Shown here: positions 39,521-50,616 of the stretch, one piece after another
How positions within the stretch are numbered: the stretch's first letter is position 1
Layout: each line of letters starts with the position of its first letter
Assembly: GCF_016097555.1 (NCBI RefSeq)
Contig: NC_054704.1
Coordinates: forward strand, 1,639,832 to 1,703,831
Direction: 5' to 3'
Length of the DNA: 64,000 nt
From: Gigantopelta aegis
Taxonomy: Eukaryota; Mollusca; Gastropoda; Neomphalida; Peltospiridae
The notes under the pieces: model-generated
The model's input: the letters and a program-made list of their open reading frames with translations, nothing else
What the model was told of the DNA's origin: nothing
Databases searched by the model: none
Position numbers and translations under genes: made by a program

Positions 39521-41442
39521 ATGGCGTCTCAGTGTACGAGCGGTGTGTCGGGGGTGGTGACGTACCCCCTACAGGAGTTCGTTCAGCTTGTGGACCTGCC
39601 CAGTACGGTGGCGGTCACCTCGGGTACGTACTCTAGGCACATACGAATATCCAGGGGAGACGTCCTGCTCGTTAGATCTCACGTCCCCGCGACTCTCACT
39701 CTGTCCTTCCACAACGCCGACAGCGGCGGCATGAAGGCCACGGAGATCGCCATAGACTCTAACGTCAAGTTCATGGTTCTGCCGCCCAAACCCAAATCGC
39801 TGGACGGCCAGTATCAGAAAACTGTGTACGAAACAGTGGCTGACCTCGTTGAGGACTGCCCCACATACTTCCGCGCGAATGTCGACTATGATGATCCCTA
39901 CTTGCCGGGATTTTCTGTCAAGTCGGGGGACACGTTCAGATTTGTCAGGATTATTCACGATTCCAGGGACGGACATCTTCGTCTGGAGTGCATGGACACG
40001 TCCGGGAATCAGGTCCGGCTTTCCGCTGATTGTAAAGGCTTGTTTACCACTGTGCCCGATAGTCGAGCTTACACGGTGCGAGAACTTATCAACCAGGCCC
40101 GGGTGGCCAGGCGGTTGAAACTGTCCAGTGAAAACATACAGCTCAGAGCTGTCCCGCTCGACATAAAGTCATCACCCATAACTGACAGAAGTCGTGCAGT
40201 GGAGCCAGAACTCGACTCTGATGTCACAACACGTCGTGTTGCGATTCCTGAACTGCCTCTGACTTTCAAAGGCGTCATACACCTGCACAAACCCCCAGAG
40301 GTGATCGAGGTTTCGCCGTGGGGTGACCTGGACGTGCGCTGGAAAATACCTCTAGATACTGACCTGCACGTGAGACTGTTCTCCCAGGAGGATTACGCCG
40401 ACCCCGTGGGTGAGGACAAAATCGTCTCCAATCAGCTGAGTGAGTTTGTCGAGCAGTACGAGTATGAATTTCCCGTCCTAGCCACTCTGCTCAAGCATGG
40501 CGTCATCCATCCCGATCTAACTAACAATCTGAAAAATGTGTCGGACATCATAGTTCACAACGTGAAAACGTCACAGAAACTTTTATGTCTTGATCACAGA
40601 AAGAAATACTTTCTCATAGATGGTAATGTTAAAACAACTTTTCTAGAAGATCCAAGAACATTTGAAAACATTAAGGAATTGTTAGAATGTCCTATGGGGA
40701 CGTGTGTCAAGGTGTTAGAAGATATCTACACAGACTATCCCAAACCAGTGTGTTTAAAGTGTGGTGACTATATAGTATTATCGGCACAGAAACCAAAGTC
40801 TCTGAAGAAAAGATGGAGGAAAAGTGCCATGGATCAATGCGAAGTGATCCGTTGTCAAAAACTAGGTCGCAATGGTGAGTCGGTGAAAGTGTCACTTCCG
40901 CTTGACCTAGATATCAAAATGGAGGAGTTGTTAGACTTCAACAAAAACAGACCTATCACCATGGACCAGATGCTTTCTCTCCAGGTTCCATTACCAACGA
41001 GGAGAGTGTCGGTAGTCAACAGGCAGGGGGCGGAACAACTGCCTGTTCCCAAAACATTCAAGATGGTGGCTATAGTATCGGAGGAAATCATAACATTGTC
41101 TCCACTGAGATATGCGGAGGCTAGCGCCATCAGTCCTGTTCTCAAGACGTGTATTGAGATTCCCATCAGACACCATTTCTTGCTGGCCTATGGACGCAGG
41201 CTGGATTTCCCTCAAGGTTACTTCGTCTTCCCCAAGCCGACCCATTCCGTGTTCATCCGAGTGGAAAAGATTCGCACGCGCGTTGCTCAGCAACTGGAAA
41301 GTGCCATAAGTAACGACTACGAAGATATCGACTACGGCGAGATGGACACCACTGTAGGTGATGGGTTTGACGTGGCGGACGAGGACGACGTGCGCGGGGC
41401 AGATCACTACACATCTAACATGAAGTCGAGCAGGTCTGAAGG
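39521..41442 (+). CDS. CABIT gene, exon 1 (both CABIT domains)
   Basis: A 1922-nt exon with clearly coding composition, encoding residues 1-640 plus two bases of Gly641. The donor is AAGG|GTAAGTG. The next in-frame codon in the intron is TAA (41444-41446), so failure to splice at this exact donor ends the protein at 641 residues. Confidence 0.93.
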
Positions 41443-44400
41443 GTAAGTGTACACATCCGACACGAGGTCATGCACATCTGAAGGACTAAAATGTACACAT
41501 CCGACTCGAGATCGTGTAGGTCTGAATGGTTAAAGTGTACACATCCGACACGAGGTCGTGCAAGTCTGAAAGGTAAGTGTACACATCCGACACGAGGTCA
41601 TGCTGGTCTGAAAGACTGAAGTGTACACATTCGACACGAGGTCGTGCTGGTCTGAAGGGTAAGTGTACACATCCGACACGAGGTCGTGCAGTTCTGAAGG
41701 GTAAGTGTACACATCCGACACGAGGTCGTGCAGTTCTGAAGGGTAAGTGTACACATCCGACACGAGGTCATGCTGGTCTGAAGGGTAAATGTACACATCC
41801 GACACGAGGTCGTGCAGTTCTGAAGAGTAAGTGTACACATCCGACACGAGGTCGTGCTGGTCTGAAGGGTAAGTGTACACATCCGAGTAAGTGTACACAT
41901 CCGACACGAGGTCGTGCAAGTCTGAAAGGTAAGTGTACACATCCGACACGAGGTCATGCTGGTCTGAAAGACTGAAGTGTACACATTCGACACGAGGTCG
42001 TGCTGGTCTGAAGGGTAAGTGTACACATCCGACACGAGGTCGTGCAGTTCTGAAGGGTAAGTGTACACATCCGACACGAGGTCGTGCAGTTCTGAAGGGT
42101 AAGTGTACACATCCGACACGAGGTCATGCTGGTCTGAAGGGTAAATGTACACATCCAACACGAGGTCGTGCAGTTCTAAAGAGTAAGTGTACACATCCGA
42201 CACGAGGTCGTGCTGGTCTGAAGGGTAAGTGTACACATCCGAGTAAGTGTACACATCCGACACGAGGTCGTGCAGGTCTGAAGAGTAAGTGTACATATCC
42301 GACACATGGTCGTGCTGGTCTGAAGAGTAAGTGTACACATCCGACACGAGGTCGTGCAGTTCTGAAGAGTAAGTGTACACATCCGACACGAGGTCGTTCT
42401 GGTCTGAAGAGTAAGTGTACACATCCGACATGAGGTCGTGCTGGTCTGAAGTGTAAGTGTACACATCCGACACGAGGTCGTGCAGTTCTGAAGAGTAAGT
42501 GTACACATCCGACACGAGGTCGTGCTGGTCTGAAGAGTAAGTGTACACATCCGACACGAGGTCGTGCTGGTCTGAAGAGTAAGTGTACACATCCGACACG
42601 AGGTCGTGCAAGGCTGAAGTGTAGACTGGTTCTTATATGAGGCGCATGCTCACGAGAACGTTTGCTTAACGACACCCCAGCACATTGTAAATTAAAAAGT
42701 AACTGCGACACCCCAGCACATTGTAAAGTAAAACGTAATTGTGACACGTTGTCTACATAATCATGTAAGAAATCTACTGTCGTCACACTGACTTCATTTA
42801 CCAATCACCAACAGACGGTAAATGTGCATTTTCAGAAAGACACAACAGGATATACTACAACCTTTGATCTACTAGTCAAGGATCACCGATTTGGAGTGGA
42901 AGCATCCCAGTGGACTTGAGACATAGTCGTTCGTTTTTAATACATACGGCCATCACACACACACACACGCATGCACACACAGTGCGTTTATATCCAAGTC
43001 AAACCCGACATGCATACAATGTATAGATACTCCTACATCTACACATACTTGCCAGCACCATGTTTGCCCACAATTTCATACACATTAAGGGTCGACCACG
43101 TGGTATGTAGGCACCTCGTACATCATCGGTTAACTGTTTTTTTAAACAGAATGTCTCGGTGGCCGAATGGTTACGGTGGTGGTCTGGGAACTCTGGGCGA
43201 TTCAGTACTTAAAGTCCGAGTCCCAGTAATGGCATGGGACAATTTGTGAGGCAAAAACGGATTTTTAACCCCTGTTTCCGTGCGTTTATACCTTTGTATG
43301 TACTAGTGAAATCCGACATATAGATATTCATACACTGTTTTCATGTTGCAGAGCATTGGTTGGAATTCAGTGTAGAAGGGAAAAAACTGCAACAGCCAGT
43401 CCAATACAGAGACTGAGTAAAGTGTTGAGTTCGATGAGGAAGAAGCGGAACCGGACTAAACCGGCGAGTTGTACGGAGCTGTCCGACAAGAAGAGTCCAG
43501 TTGAAGTTAACGAGTATCACACCCCGCCGGCGAGTCCTGGAGCAACCAGTGTACAAGGTAGAGTCCATAGGCAGACCTCTATTATTAAATACGAGGCGTG
43601 TTCCACCCCCTTCCTCCAGTAGTGGTAGAGGAAAACTCCTAAATTATAAATCGCTGTTCCCCCATCCTTTTCTTCAAGGACAGACTAGCACGAGGTCGAG
43701 GGGATTAGTACACAGTTATAATTATTACAAGCCAACCCCAACTTCTTCCAAGTAAGCAGCGATTATGATTATACGATTGTTTTAAGTATTAACTATACTG
43801 CACCCACGTCACCCAGCCGTGGAGCAACTGGGATATAAGGTGGATGCAGCTGGCATAGGAAGACCGACCTCGGTGGTGTAGAGGTTAATCCATCGGACTG
43901 GTAGGTACTGGGTTCGCTTCCCGGTACCGGCTCCCACCCAGAGCGAGTTTAACTACTGAATGGGTAGGTGTATAGCCACTACACCGACTTCTCTTTCACT
44001 AACCCTCAGTCCTGGACAGACAGTTCAGATAGCTGAGGTGTGTGCCAGGACGGCATGCTTGAACCTTAATTGGATATAAGCACGAAAATAACTACACATG
44101 AATGAATGAAAAAATATAGGACGACTGCCACCACTTCTTTCCTCTGGAGAGCGATCGTGTATAAAATAGATGATCGTCGTTCAGACAGACCCCTAATTAA
44201 ATACTACTGCTATAATTGTGTATTCCACTGAACAATGACTAGGGTACGAGATAGATGGCAGTGGAATAGTGAAAACCCCGAATTGCTAGATTAAATACTT
44301 CATGCCTCTCTCTTCTTCTCACTGAGCAGCCGTTAGGAATATGTTAGTGGTACAACCTGGTGAATAATTAGGACATGCCAGCAGTAACCAAGTCCAAACA

Positions 44401-45169
44401 GTATTTACGCGTCCCCATCCAACTGAGGTTCAGACACGCCTACCCTGGGCACAACCAGTTATCGCCAGTCCAGAATCTTAGTACCATCACTCATGTCAAG
44501 TGAAGTATTCACAGAACACGTAATTGTGTATCAATGTAAGCCAATATTAAGAACTGTGTTTACTTTACAGATGATCCATATGAACAGATCAACATCCAGT
44601 TGGGACTAGTCCCGAGTCTGAACGCAGCTGTGACTCACGCCGCAAGTTCCGCCTCATCTTCAGGTAACGCATCTCCTGCTAACACAGTCTTCTTCCTGCA
44701 CTGCCGACGAGTTAACTCAGTTGGTAGAGCACTCGGTAGAGGTACGATAGGTGGCACCAAGCAGGGTTGTTGCCCATCCGTAAACCCATTGTTTTCCTAC
44801 GTCCCAACCAGTATTCCACACTGGTTTTTCAAAGGCTGAACACGTGCTGTGCGTGTCTGTGAGAAGTGTATTTATAATACCTCTTGCTTCTTTTTCAGCA
44901 TGATTATCCTATATGGATATAATTAAAAGAGTAACTAGCAACAGCTCCGGTGAATTATACTGTTACCAATAGTAGTGTGAGAAAACTACCAAAATATACA
45001 CAGTTTGCTATACCTTGTTAAATATTTAAACAGCATTAAACCATTTGTAATGGGTGTTATTCATTTTGAATGTGTTTTACATGGGTGTCTGATTTGTGTT
45101 GCAGAGCCACCGCCTGTCAACATCCACCAGGACCAGGAACACAAACTTCCACGGACAACTTCCGTATGA
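39521..45169 (+). CDS. Tandem-CABIT adaptor protein (THEMIS/GAREM class), 761 aa
   Basis: Exons 39521-41442, 43352-43557, 44571-44663 and 45105-45169 join in phases 2, 1, 1 to 2286 nt ending in TGA. CABIT 1 spans about residues 16-285, with the family core 'LRLECMDTSG' (Cys157) and VRLSADCKGLF. CABIT 2 spans about 310-570, with EVIRCQKLG (Cys445) and VSLPLDLDIKM. Residues 598-623 are acidic, 670-677 (RKKRNRTK) look like an NLS, Tyr713 lies in DDPYEQI, resembling a Src-family SH2 ligand, and the C-terminus TTSV fits a class I PDZ ligand. Two tandem CABIT domains are the THEMIS plan; THEMIS and GAREM act as adaptors around GRB2 in receptor tyrosine-kinase signalling. No SAM domain follows; a SAM-only gene lies upstream. 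Start chosen: first in-frame ATG after the upstream stop (the frame extends to a GTG at 39506, not used in animals). Confidence 0.9.
41410..42620. repeat. Tandem array, 42-bp unit, seeded from exon 1 end
   Basis: About 28 copies of a 42-bp unit: GTAAGTGTACACATCCGACA, then CGAGGTCGTGCAGGTCTGAA, then GG or GA. The last ~31 bases of exon 1 plus the donor align to one unit with about six mismatches, so the exon end is copy zero. A ~356-bp block (from about 41541) is repeated once more (from about 41897). Because 42 is divisible by three, frames stay open on both strands (for example CTHPTRGRAGLKGK); these are not genes. Confidence 0.97.
42660..42905 (-). repeat. Degraded SINE (family C tail/body)
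   Basis: 'TTAACGACACCCCAGCACATT' less its last base, and CAACAGGATATACTACAACC with 'CTTTGATCTACTAGTCAAGG', match the SINE body in order. A 40-bp segment around ACACCCCAGCACATTGTAAA is duplicated. Confidence 0.6.
43150..43265 (+). repeat. tRNA-headed SINE (family D)
   Basis: 'TCTCGGTGGCCGAATGGTTA' is an A-box-like start and AGTCCGAGTCCCAGT the B-box-like element, followed by 'GGCATGGGACAATTTGTGAG'. A reversed relative lies at 45680-45790. It is not a functional tRNA gene, because arms do not pair well. Confidence 0.65.
43352..43557 (+). CDS. CABIT gene, exon 2 (basic, Pro-rich)
   Basis: Acceptor TTTTCATGTTGCAG; the first base completes Gly641. It encodes residues 642-709, with MRKKRNRTKP and HTPPASPG, and ends at TACAAG|GTAGAG in phase 1. 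Confidence 0.88.
43810..44215. repeat. Possible diverged copies of exon 2 end
   Basis: 43820-43870 (GTGGAGCAACTGGGATATAA then GGTGGATGC) and 44142-44205 (GTGTATAAAATAGAT ... GACAGACCCC ... TTAAATAC) resemble exon 2's last ~25 bases with the donor and following intron (43535-43590). Identity is modest and judged by eye. Confidence 0.4.
43866..44100 (+). mobile_element. SINE (family B)
   Basis: tRNA-like head GACCTCGGTGGTGTAGAGG, B-box-like GGGTTCGCTTCCC, body 'CAGATAGCTGAGGTGTGTGC' and tail 'TTGGATATAAGCACGAAAAT'. It lies in intron 2 of the CABIT gene. Confidence 0.85.
44571..44663 (+). CDS. CABIT gene, exon 3
   Basis: Acceptor GTTTACTTTACAG. It encodes Asp710 (split) to Ser740, including DDPYEQINIQ, and ends at TTCAG|GTAACG in phase 1. 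Confidence 0.87.
44700..44870 (+). repeat. Truncated SINE (tRNA head plus short body)
   Basis: 'GAGTTAACTCAGTTGGTAGA' with GCACTCG is an A-box-bearing tRNA head, and 'CCAACCAGTATTCCACACTG' is body. It sits in intron 3 of the CABIT gene. Confidence 0.7.
45105..45169 (+). CDS. CABIT gene, last coding exon
   Basis: Acceptor GATTTGTGTTGCAG. It encodes Glu741 (split) through Val761 (EPPPVNIHQDQ..., ending RTTSV) and TGA at 45167-45169. Confidence 0.85.
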
Positions 45170-45679
45170 TAACAGTTCAACATCGGCACGATAACGTCAC
45201 TGACCCCATTAGTCTATACCAGTTCAGTATGGTGACCGGTGTCCTGCAATTCTATAACAGTTTAGTATAGTGACAGGTGTCCTGTAATTTCAGTATGCAA
45301 CAATTTTAAATTGTATTTTGCACGATGCATAATTTTATGGGCATTTAAAACTTTTGTTTTAAGCGTTGCGAGTTCTATGATATATAGCAAACAATAATAC
45401 ACAAGATACAGAGACCAGTTCAAGCCCATAGGAACAATACCTGACATGATGTGGTGTGTATGTGGTGCGCCTGTATACGGTACAAGTTATGAACCGCGGG
45501 CGAGGTGAATAAGCATATTTTAAACGTGTACATCATTATTATGGTAAAACAAAAATGTAAATGTTTTGGGTTGAAATGAATGCGCCTTTATGCACATATA
45601 TGTATATGTACTGATGTATGACTATATATTGTATGTCTGTCGGGTTTGACTATTGCATACATAGATATTAATGCACTGG

Positions 45680-45790
45680 CGCAGGGGACAATTAAATCTT
45701 TTCTGGCCTCACAAATTGTCTCATGCCGTTGCTGGGACTCGAATTTGTGGCACCGAATCACCCGCAACTTGCCACGATACTTTCTGAGCT
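45680..45790 (-). repeat. tRNA-headed SINE (family D), reversed
   Basis: Reverse complement carries AAATTCGAGTCCCAGCAACG and 'GGCATGAGACAATTTGTGAG', matching the copy at 43150-43265. A (GTAT)n run follows (about 45830-45858). Confidence 0.6.
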
Positions 45791-46147
45791 ATGTATGTAT
45801 GTATTCACGTATGAATATCTATATATTGATTGTATGTATGTATGTATGTATGTATATGTAAAAATGCATGGGGCGATGTTAGTACCGATATTGACAGGTA
45901 CCCTTTCTAAAATATGGCGAGTGACGAAATAGCCATGTTTGATCATTTAGTTGAATTTAACCTTCATTTACATACCCCTCAAATTGAGACCCCATAAAAA
46001 TTTAATTTTTGCTAGGAAAATGAAGTGAGAATAGTGTATAGCTGAATATCGGCATTAAAAGCAGTCCTCTTCAGTGGATATGTAGCTATACACAGTAACT
46101 ATTGCTCAAGTCCATTTAAAGAGACTCCTCACAATGGCTGCTGTAGG

Positions 46148-46465
46148 GGGCGGGATTTAGCTCAGTCGGTTGAGTGCTCGCTTGAGGTGCTTGTGTCGCA
46201 GAATCGAACCACCTCGGTGAATCCATTCAGACGAATTTTTGTTTTTTTTTCTCTCGTTCAAACAAGTGCACCACAACTGGACAAAGGCCGTGGTATGTGT
46301 TTTCCTGTCTGTGGGAAAGTGCATATAAACGATCCCTTGTTGCATTAGGAAACATGTAGCGGGTTTCCTCCGATGACGAGTCAGAATTACCAAATGTTTG
46401 ACATCCAATCGCCGATCATTCATTAATCAATGTGCTCCAGTGGTGTCGTTAAACAATTTAAAAAC
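46148..46465 (+). mobile_element. SINE (family C variant), near full length
   Basis: Head GGGCGGGATTTAGCTCAGTC with a clear A box and AGAATCGAACC as B-box region. Body and tail run to CTCCAGTGGTGTCGTTAAAC, the same tail as families A and C. Confidence 0.85.
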
Positions 46466-46469
46466 ATTT

Positions 46470-48560
46470 TTGTGTGATTGTTGTAACTCGAATAACGTTT
46501 ATAGCCGGATTAAAATAACCACCATGCGTACTACTACATTTGAAGAGATCTTCTCTACTAAAAGCAAAGACGGCAAGTAAAAGTGGAGTACAAAATTAAT
46601 TGTTTGAATTGTGGCGTTTTAAAATAAGCATCAATATGACCAGATACTAGAGACATATATCATTGACTCGCTAATCCTAAGAAACAAATCATTCAACTTT
46701 CTTAAAAAAAGGCACAAACACTGATGTTCTCTCCAAATCGTTAACGTACTGAATTTTACCGTAGCAGGGCTACACGTCCATCTGCCGTTTCATATAAATC
46801 ACACGTTTTAACTGGGGGCTTTAGGATGTTTAACGAGAAGGAACATACCTATTTTTAATGGGGAAAATGTCGCCGGCCGCCCAACCAAACGTAGCAACTC
46901 ATCGCTAGTTAAGATGTGGCAGACTAGGGACTGGTATACCGATTTTAAGCCCATTTAAAAAAAATATTTCGGGGTCGAAAATTGTATTGTATTTTTATTT
47001 TTAGACTTTATGAGGAATTCACCAACGTACGTTTAGTAAAACAAGCCATCTACATTTTAGTGTGCAATGACTGAACAAAAAGTAACCAATAAATTAAAAA
47101 CATTATATTATTCAATTTTGACCCAAAATTAAGTTTTCCAGTTTTGGGCGACAGAAGCTTTATGTACTATGCAGCCATATTGTAAAATGATGCCTTTTCT
47201 AATGTCTTCATGTCCAAACTGTAGACATATCAGCTCCAGTCGAGTGACCAAAGCTAAATGAATCCACCTTTTGTTTCTGAAAGCCAGCAGCTATTCTGGA
47301 CAGGTTATATTGAAAGGTTTTATATCAAGTGGCTACTTTCACCAAGGCCCCATACATATGCTTAACATCTCAATGAAAACATTTTTCAAAGCTGGCTCAT
47401 CTATTGTAAACAGTAGTTAAACCTGTATCTATCAACTTTTAGTACAGCAGCTTGAATGTTGGGGGTATTTGTGGTGCTCATTAGGGTGTGTCCTAAGACC
47501 GGTAGGGCTAACCAACAGTAGCCTAATGAGAAGCAAGACGAAGTCACAGGAGCATCTGTCCTTGCAGGCTGACCTAGTGATATACTTGTAGTCTTACGTC
47601 TGGACGAAGGATGCCTCAGAATCATCATCGCTAATCACACAGTGACTCTTGTCATTTGACGTGCCTACCGTTATAGGGTCGACAATTAGATTCAGTCCTC
47701 AACAACTAAAACTTCCGTCAAGTTCAAATAATTCTGATAGACAGTAAAATCAAAAGTTGATTGGTTGGTGTAAACCATTATCATGGATATTTATGATAAG
47801 TTCCAACCAATTCCCAATATAAGTACCTCCCCATGCGGTACCGACACTACTTTTAGTAGATACAAGAAATATATTCCAAACTGTATTATTTTTTAATGAG
47901 TCATTATTAATAAAATGTTTATAACATTTCTGATTTGTTTTTTTGTTATTGGTGATCTACTACTATCCATAACATCAAGGTGTATACAAAACTGAGATAA
48001 AATTACAAGTGTAACAAACTGAAAATGATTAGATTTGTCATGCCTATGTATTCCAAATAATGTGAATCGTGTGATGCTTATAACAAACAAGATTTGTTAG
48101 ATGTGGGTTCAAATCACCAACCTGAATACAGAAATGTTTTCAAATGACATTGTTCACAAGTGTAAATTATAGAAACAGCTGAAGATTCTTGAAAACCCCC
48201 AATCTAAAAACAATGTTGTGACTACACAGGCAGAATGAACACCCAATAGCTGTTGATGAACCAACACACTGAGATGTGGACACATTTCTTTAATAGAATC
48301 AGGTCTGTCTTACAGATGATGTAGACATGAAGACAAGAGACAGGTCTAATAATTTATTAGAAAAAGTACACCTATCACAGGTAATAGTCTATAAATGTCC
48401 TCGACTCTCACACAAAACCACGGAGTACGTCCACATCTGAAAAACACAACAAACAAGGTACAGAGAAATGTGGCACAACAAACAATGTCTCTAATCTACA
48501 GGCTGGGAGATAATCATAAACGTAACAATAGAAAGTGTCTCATAAATGTCCCCCAGTGAA
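46470..48560. other. Intergenic/3' flank, no gene seen
   Basis: AT-rich sequence with short frames of no recognisable content. On the minus strand near 48431 there is an acceptor-like TTTTTCAG, and AATAAA at about 48355 lies downstream. This could be a distal 3' exon of COX6C, but the evidence is thin. Confidence 0.4.
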
Positions 48561-48566
48561 CTACTG

Positions 48567-49375
48567 AATAGCATCTTTAACAGAGTGTAACACTCCATCT
48601 TTAACAGAGTGTAACACTCCATCTTTAACAGAGTGTAACACTCCATCTTTAACAGTGTAACACTCCATCTTTAACACAATGTAACACTCCATCTTTAACA
48701 GAATGTAACACTCCATCTTTAACAGAATGTAACACTCCATCTTTAACATAACACTCCCATCTTTATCAGTGTAACACTCCATCTTTAACAGAGTGTAACA
48801 CTCCCATCTTTAACAGAGTGTAACACTCCCATCTTTAACAGAGTGTAACACTCCCATCTTTAACAGAATGTAACACTCCATCTTTAACAGTGTAACACTC
48901 CATCTTTAACAGTGTAACACTCCATCTTTAACACACTGTAACACTCCATCTTTAACAGAATGTAACACTCCATCTTTAACAGAATGTAACACTCCATCTT
49001 TAACATAACACTCCCATCTTTATCAGTGTAACACTCCATCTTTAACAGAGTGTAACACTCCCATCTTTAACAGAGTGTAACACTCCCATCTTTAACAGAG
49101 TGTAACACTCCCATCTTTAACAGAGTGTAACACTCCCATCTTTATCAGTGTAACACTCCATCTTTATCAGAATGTAACACTCCATCTTTAACAGAGTGTA
49201 ACACTCCATCTTTAACAGAGTGTAACACTCCATCTTTAACAGTGTGTAACACTCCCATCTTTAACATAACACTCCCATCTTTATCAGTGTAACACTCCAT
49301 CTTTATCAGAATGTAACACTCCATCTTTAACACAATGTAACACTCCATCTTTAACACAATGTAACACTCCATCAG
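48567..49375. repeat. Tandem array, ~24-bp unit
   Basis: About 33 copies of 'CATCTTTAACAGAGTGTAAC' plus ACTC, with 21- and 25-bp length variants. A block marked by ACATAACACTCCCATC recurs at about 48746, 49001 and 49262, a higher-order period near 255 bp. Confidence 0.95.
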
Positions 49376-49510
49376 TTTAACCATGTGCACATCAAATTAA
49401 TTACAGTTTTCAAAATATTATCTCAAGAAGACAGCACGTCTTAATTTAATAATTATTAGTTACCTAACCCCATTCCTAAAAATTATGAGTCAAAATTGTC
49501 CCGTAGTATT

Positions 49511-49595
49511 ACTGTCCCGAGTCACGGCACTGGCTATCCAGAGACAGGGCCTGGGATAGTCATGCCTGAAACCATAGAGGTATATGGGCATGTTT
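49511..49595. repeat. Dispersed repeat, related to 5495-5600
   Basis: 'GGTATATGGGCATGT' and the preceding CATGCCTGAAACCATAGA match the earlier copy with substitutions. Confidence 0.5.
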
Positions 49596-49829
49596 CTCAA
49601 GAAGACAAATCCAGAAAATATTCAACATAATTATAAAATTAATACTTAATATGAAACTGGTAAAAATTATTTAAGAGAAAATGTTTCACAAACTTGATTA
49701 AATCACAACATCAATGATAAAAATGCATTTCATTAAACTAACGTTTTTATATTTTAAAAAAAGTAAAATTATTTACACATTGATTTCAAAATGTTAAAGA
49801 GTATTAATGATGTAGGCCCTAATCAAGAA

Positions 49830-50062
49830 GTGAACAAGAGACCTTATGGCCTATAGAGATCTGCTGTTGACTAGTTAACTTATGGCCTATAGAGATCCGC
49901 TGTTGAATAGTTAACGTATGGCCTATAGAGATCCGCTGTTGAATAGTTAACGTATGGCCTATAGAGATCCGCTGATGAATAGTTAACTTATGGCCTATAG
50001 AGATCCGCTGTTGAATAGTTAACTTATGGCCTATAGAGATCCGCTGTTGAATAGTTAACTTT
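49830..50062. repeat. Tandem array, 36-bp unit
   Basis: About six copies of 'TTATGGCCTATAGAGATCCG' plus CTGTTGAATAGTTAAC. Confidence 0.95.
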
Positions 50063-50064
50063 GT

Positions 50065-50615
50065 CAGTAGTAGATCAATTATTAATTCATTCATTTATAA
50101 AGGCCACCTAATTTTTATTTAAATAAAACAAATTTTTATATTTTTTTCAAAACTCAAAAATGCCAAAATATCTCTCTTAATAGTTTGTGATCACTGCCCC
50201 CAGATAATTATAATACCATGTTTCAGAACTATTTAGGCAAAACTCATGGAGATGATAGACTTTTACATTTCCAATGTTAAATTTCCATTTAAAATTTAAT
50301 TGAACATAGTTTTAGAAGTCTGCCCATGAGAATACTTATGCTAAGTTTCAGAACAATACAATGAAAATTCTGGGTGAAGTTAAACTCTTTAATTTTCAAT
50401 ATTACTATTAATTAATTTAAAATATTTTTTTTTATTTTTTTTTTATTATTATTATTATATTTTAAACATTTTAAATTAAAATAAAATTATCAAAAATTCA
50501 AAATATCTCTTTAACAGTTTGTTAAGACTGCCCCTGAGAATCATGGTACCATGTTTCAGAACCATACAACTAAAACACTTTTAAAGTTTCGATGTTAAAC
50601 ATTTGATTTAAAATG
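50065..50615. other. AT-rich, no gene seen
   Basis: Contains related segments (TGTTTCAGAAC...AAAACT near 50220, 50345 and 50550) that look like an old, diverged tandem duplication of roughly 150-190 bp. Confidence 0.4.
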
Positions 50616-50616
50616 T

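Noticed and set aside
41530..42804. Long open frames on both strands across 41.5-42.8 kb
   Set aside because: They only read the 42-bp tandem unit, which is a multiple of three; they are out of frame with the CABIT gene and have no domain.
47401..47628. 75-codon minus-strand frame
   Set aside because: No homology recognised and no splice context; length is within what is expected by chance.
48355..48432. Distal last exon of COX6C (acceptor-like TTTTTCAG then AATAAA)
   Set aside because: COX6C already reaches its stop at 52646; this could only be a spliced 3' UTR exon, and nothing else supports it.
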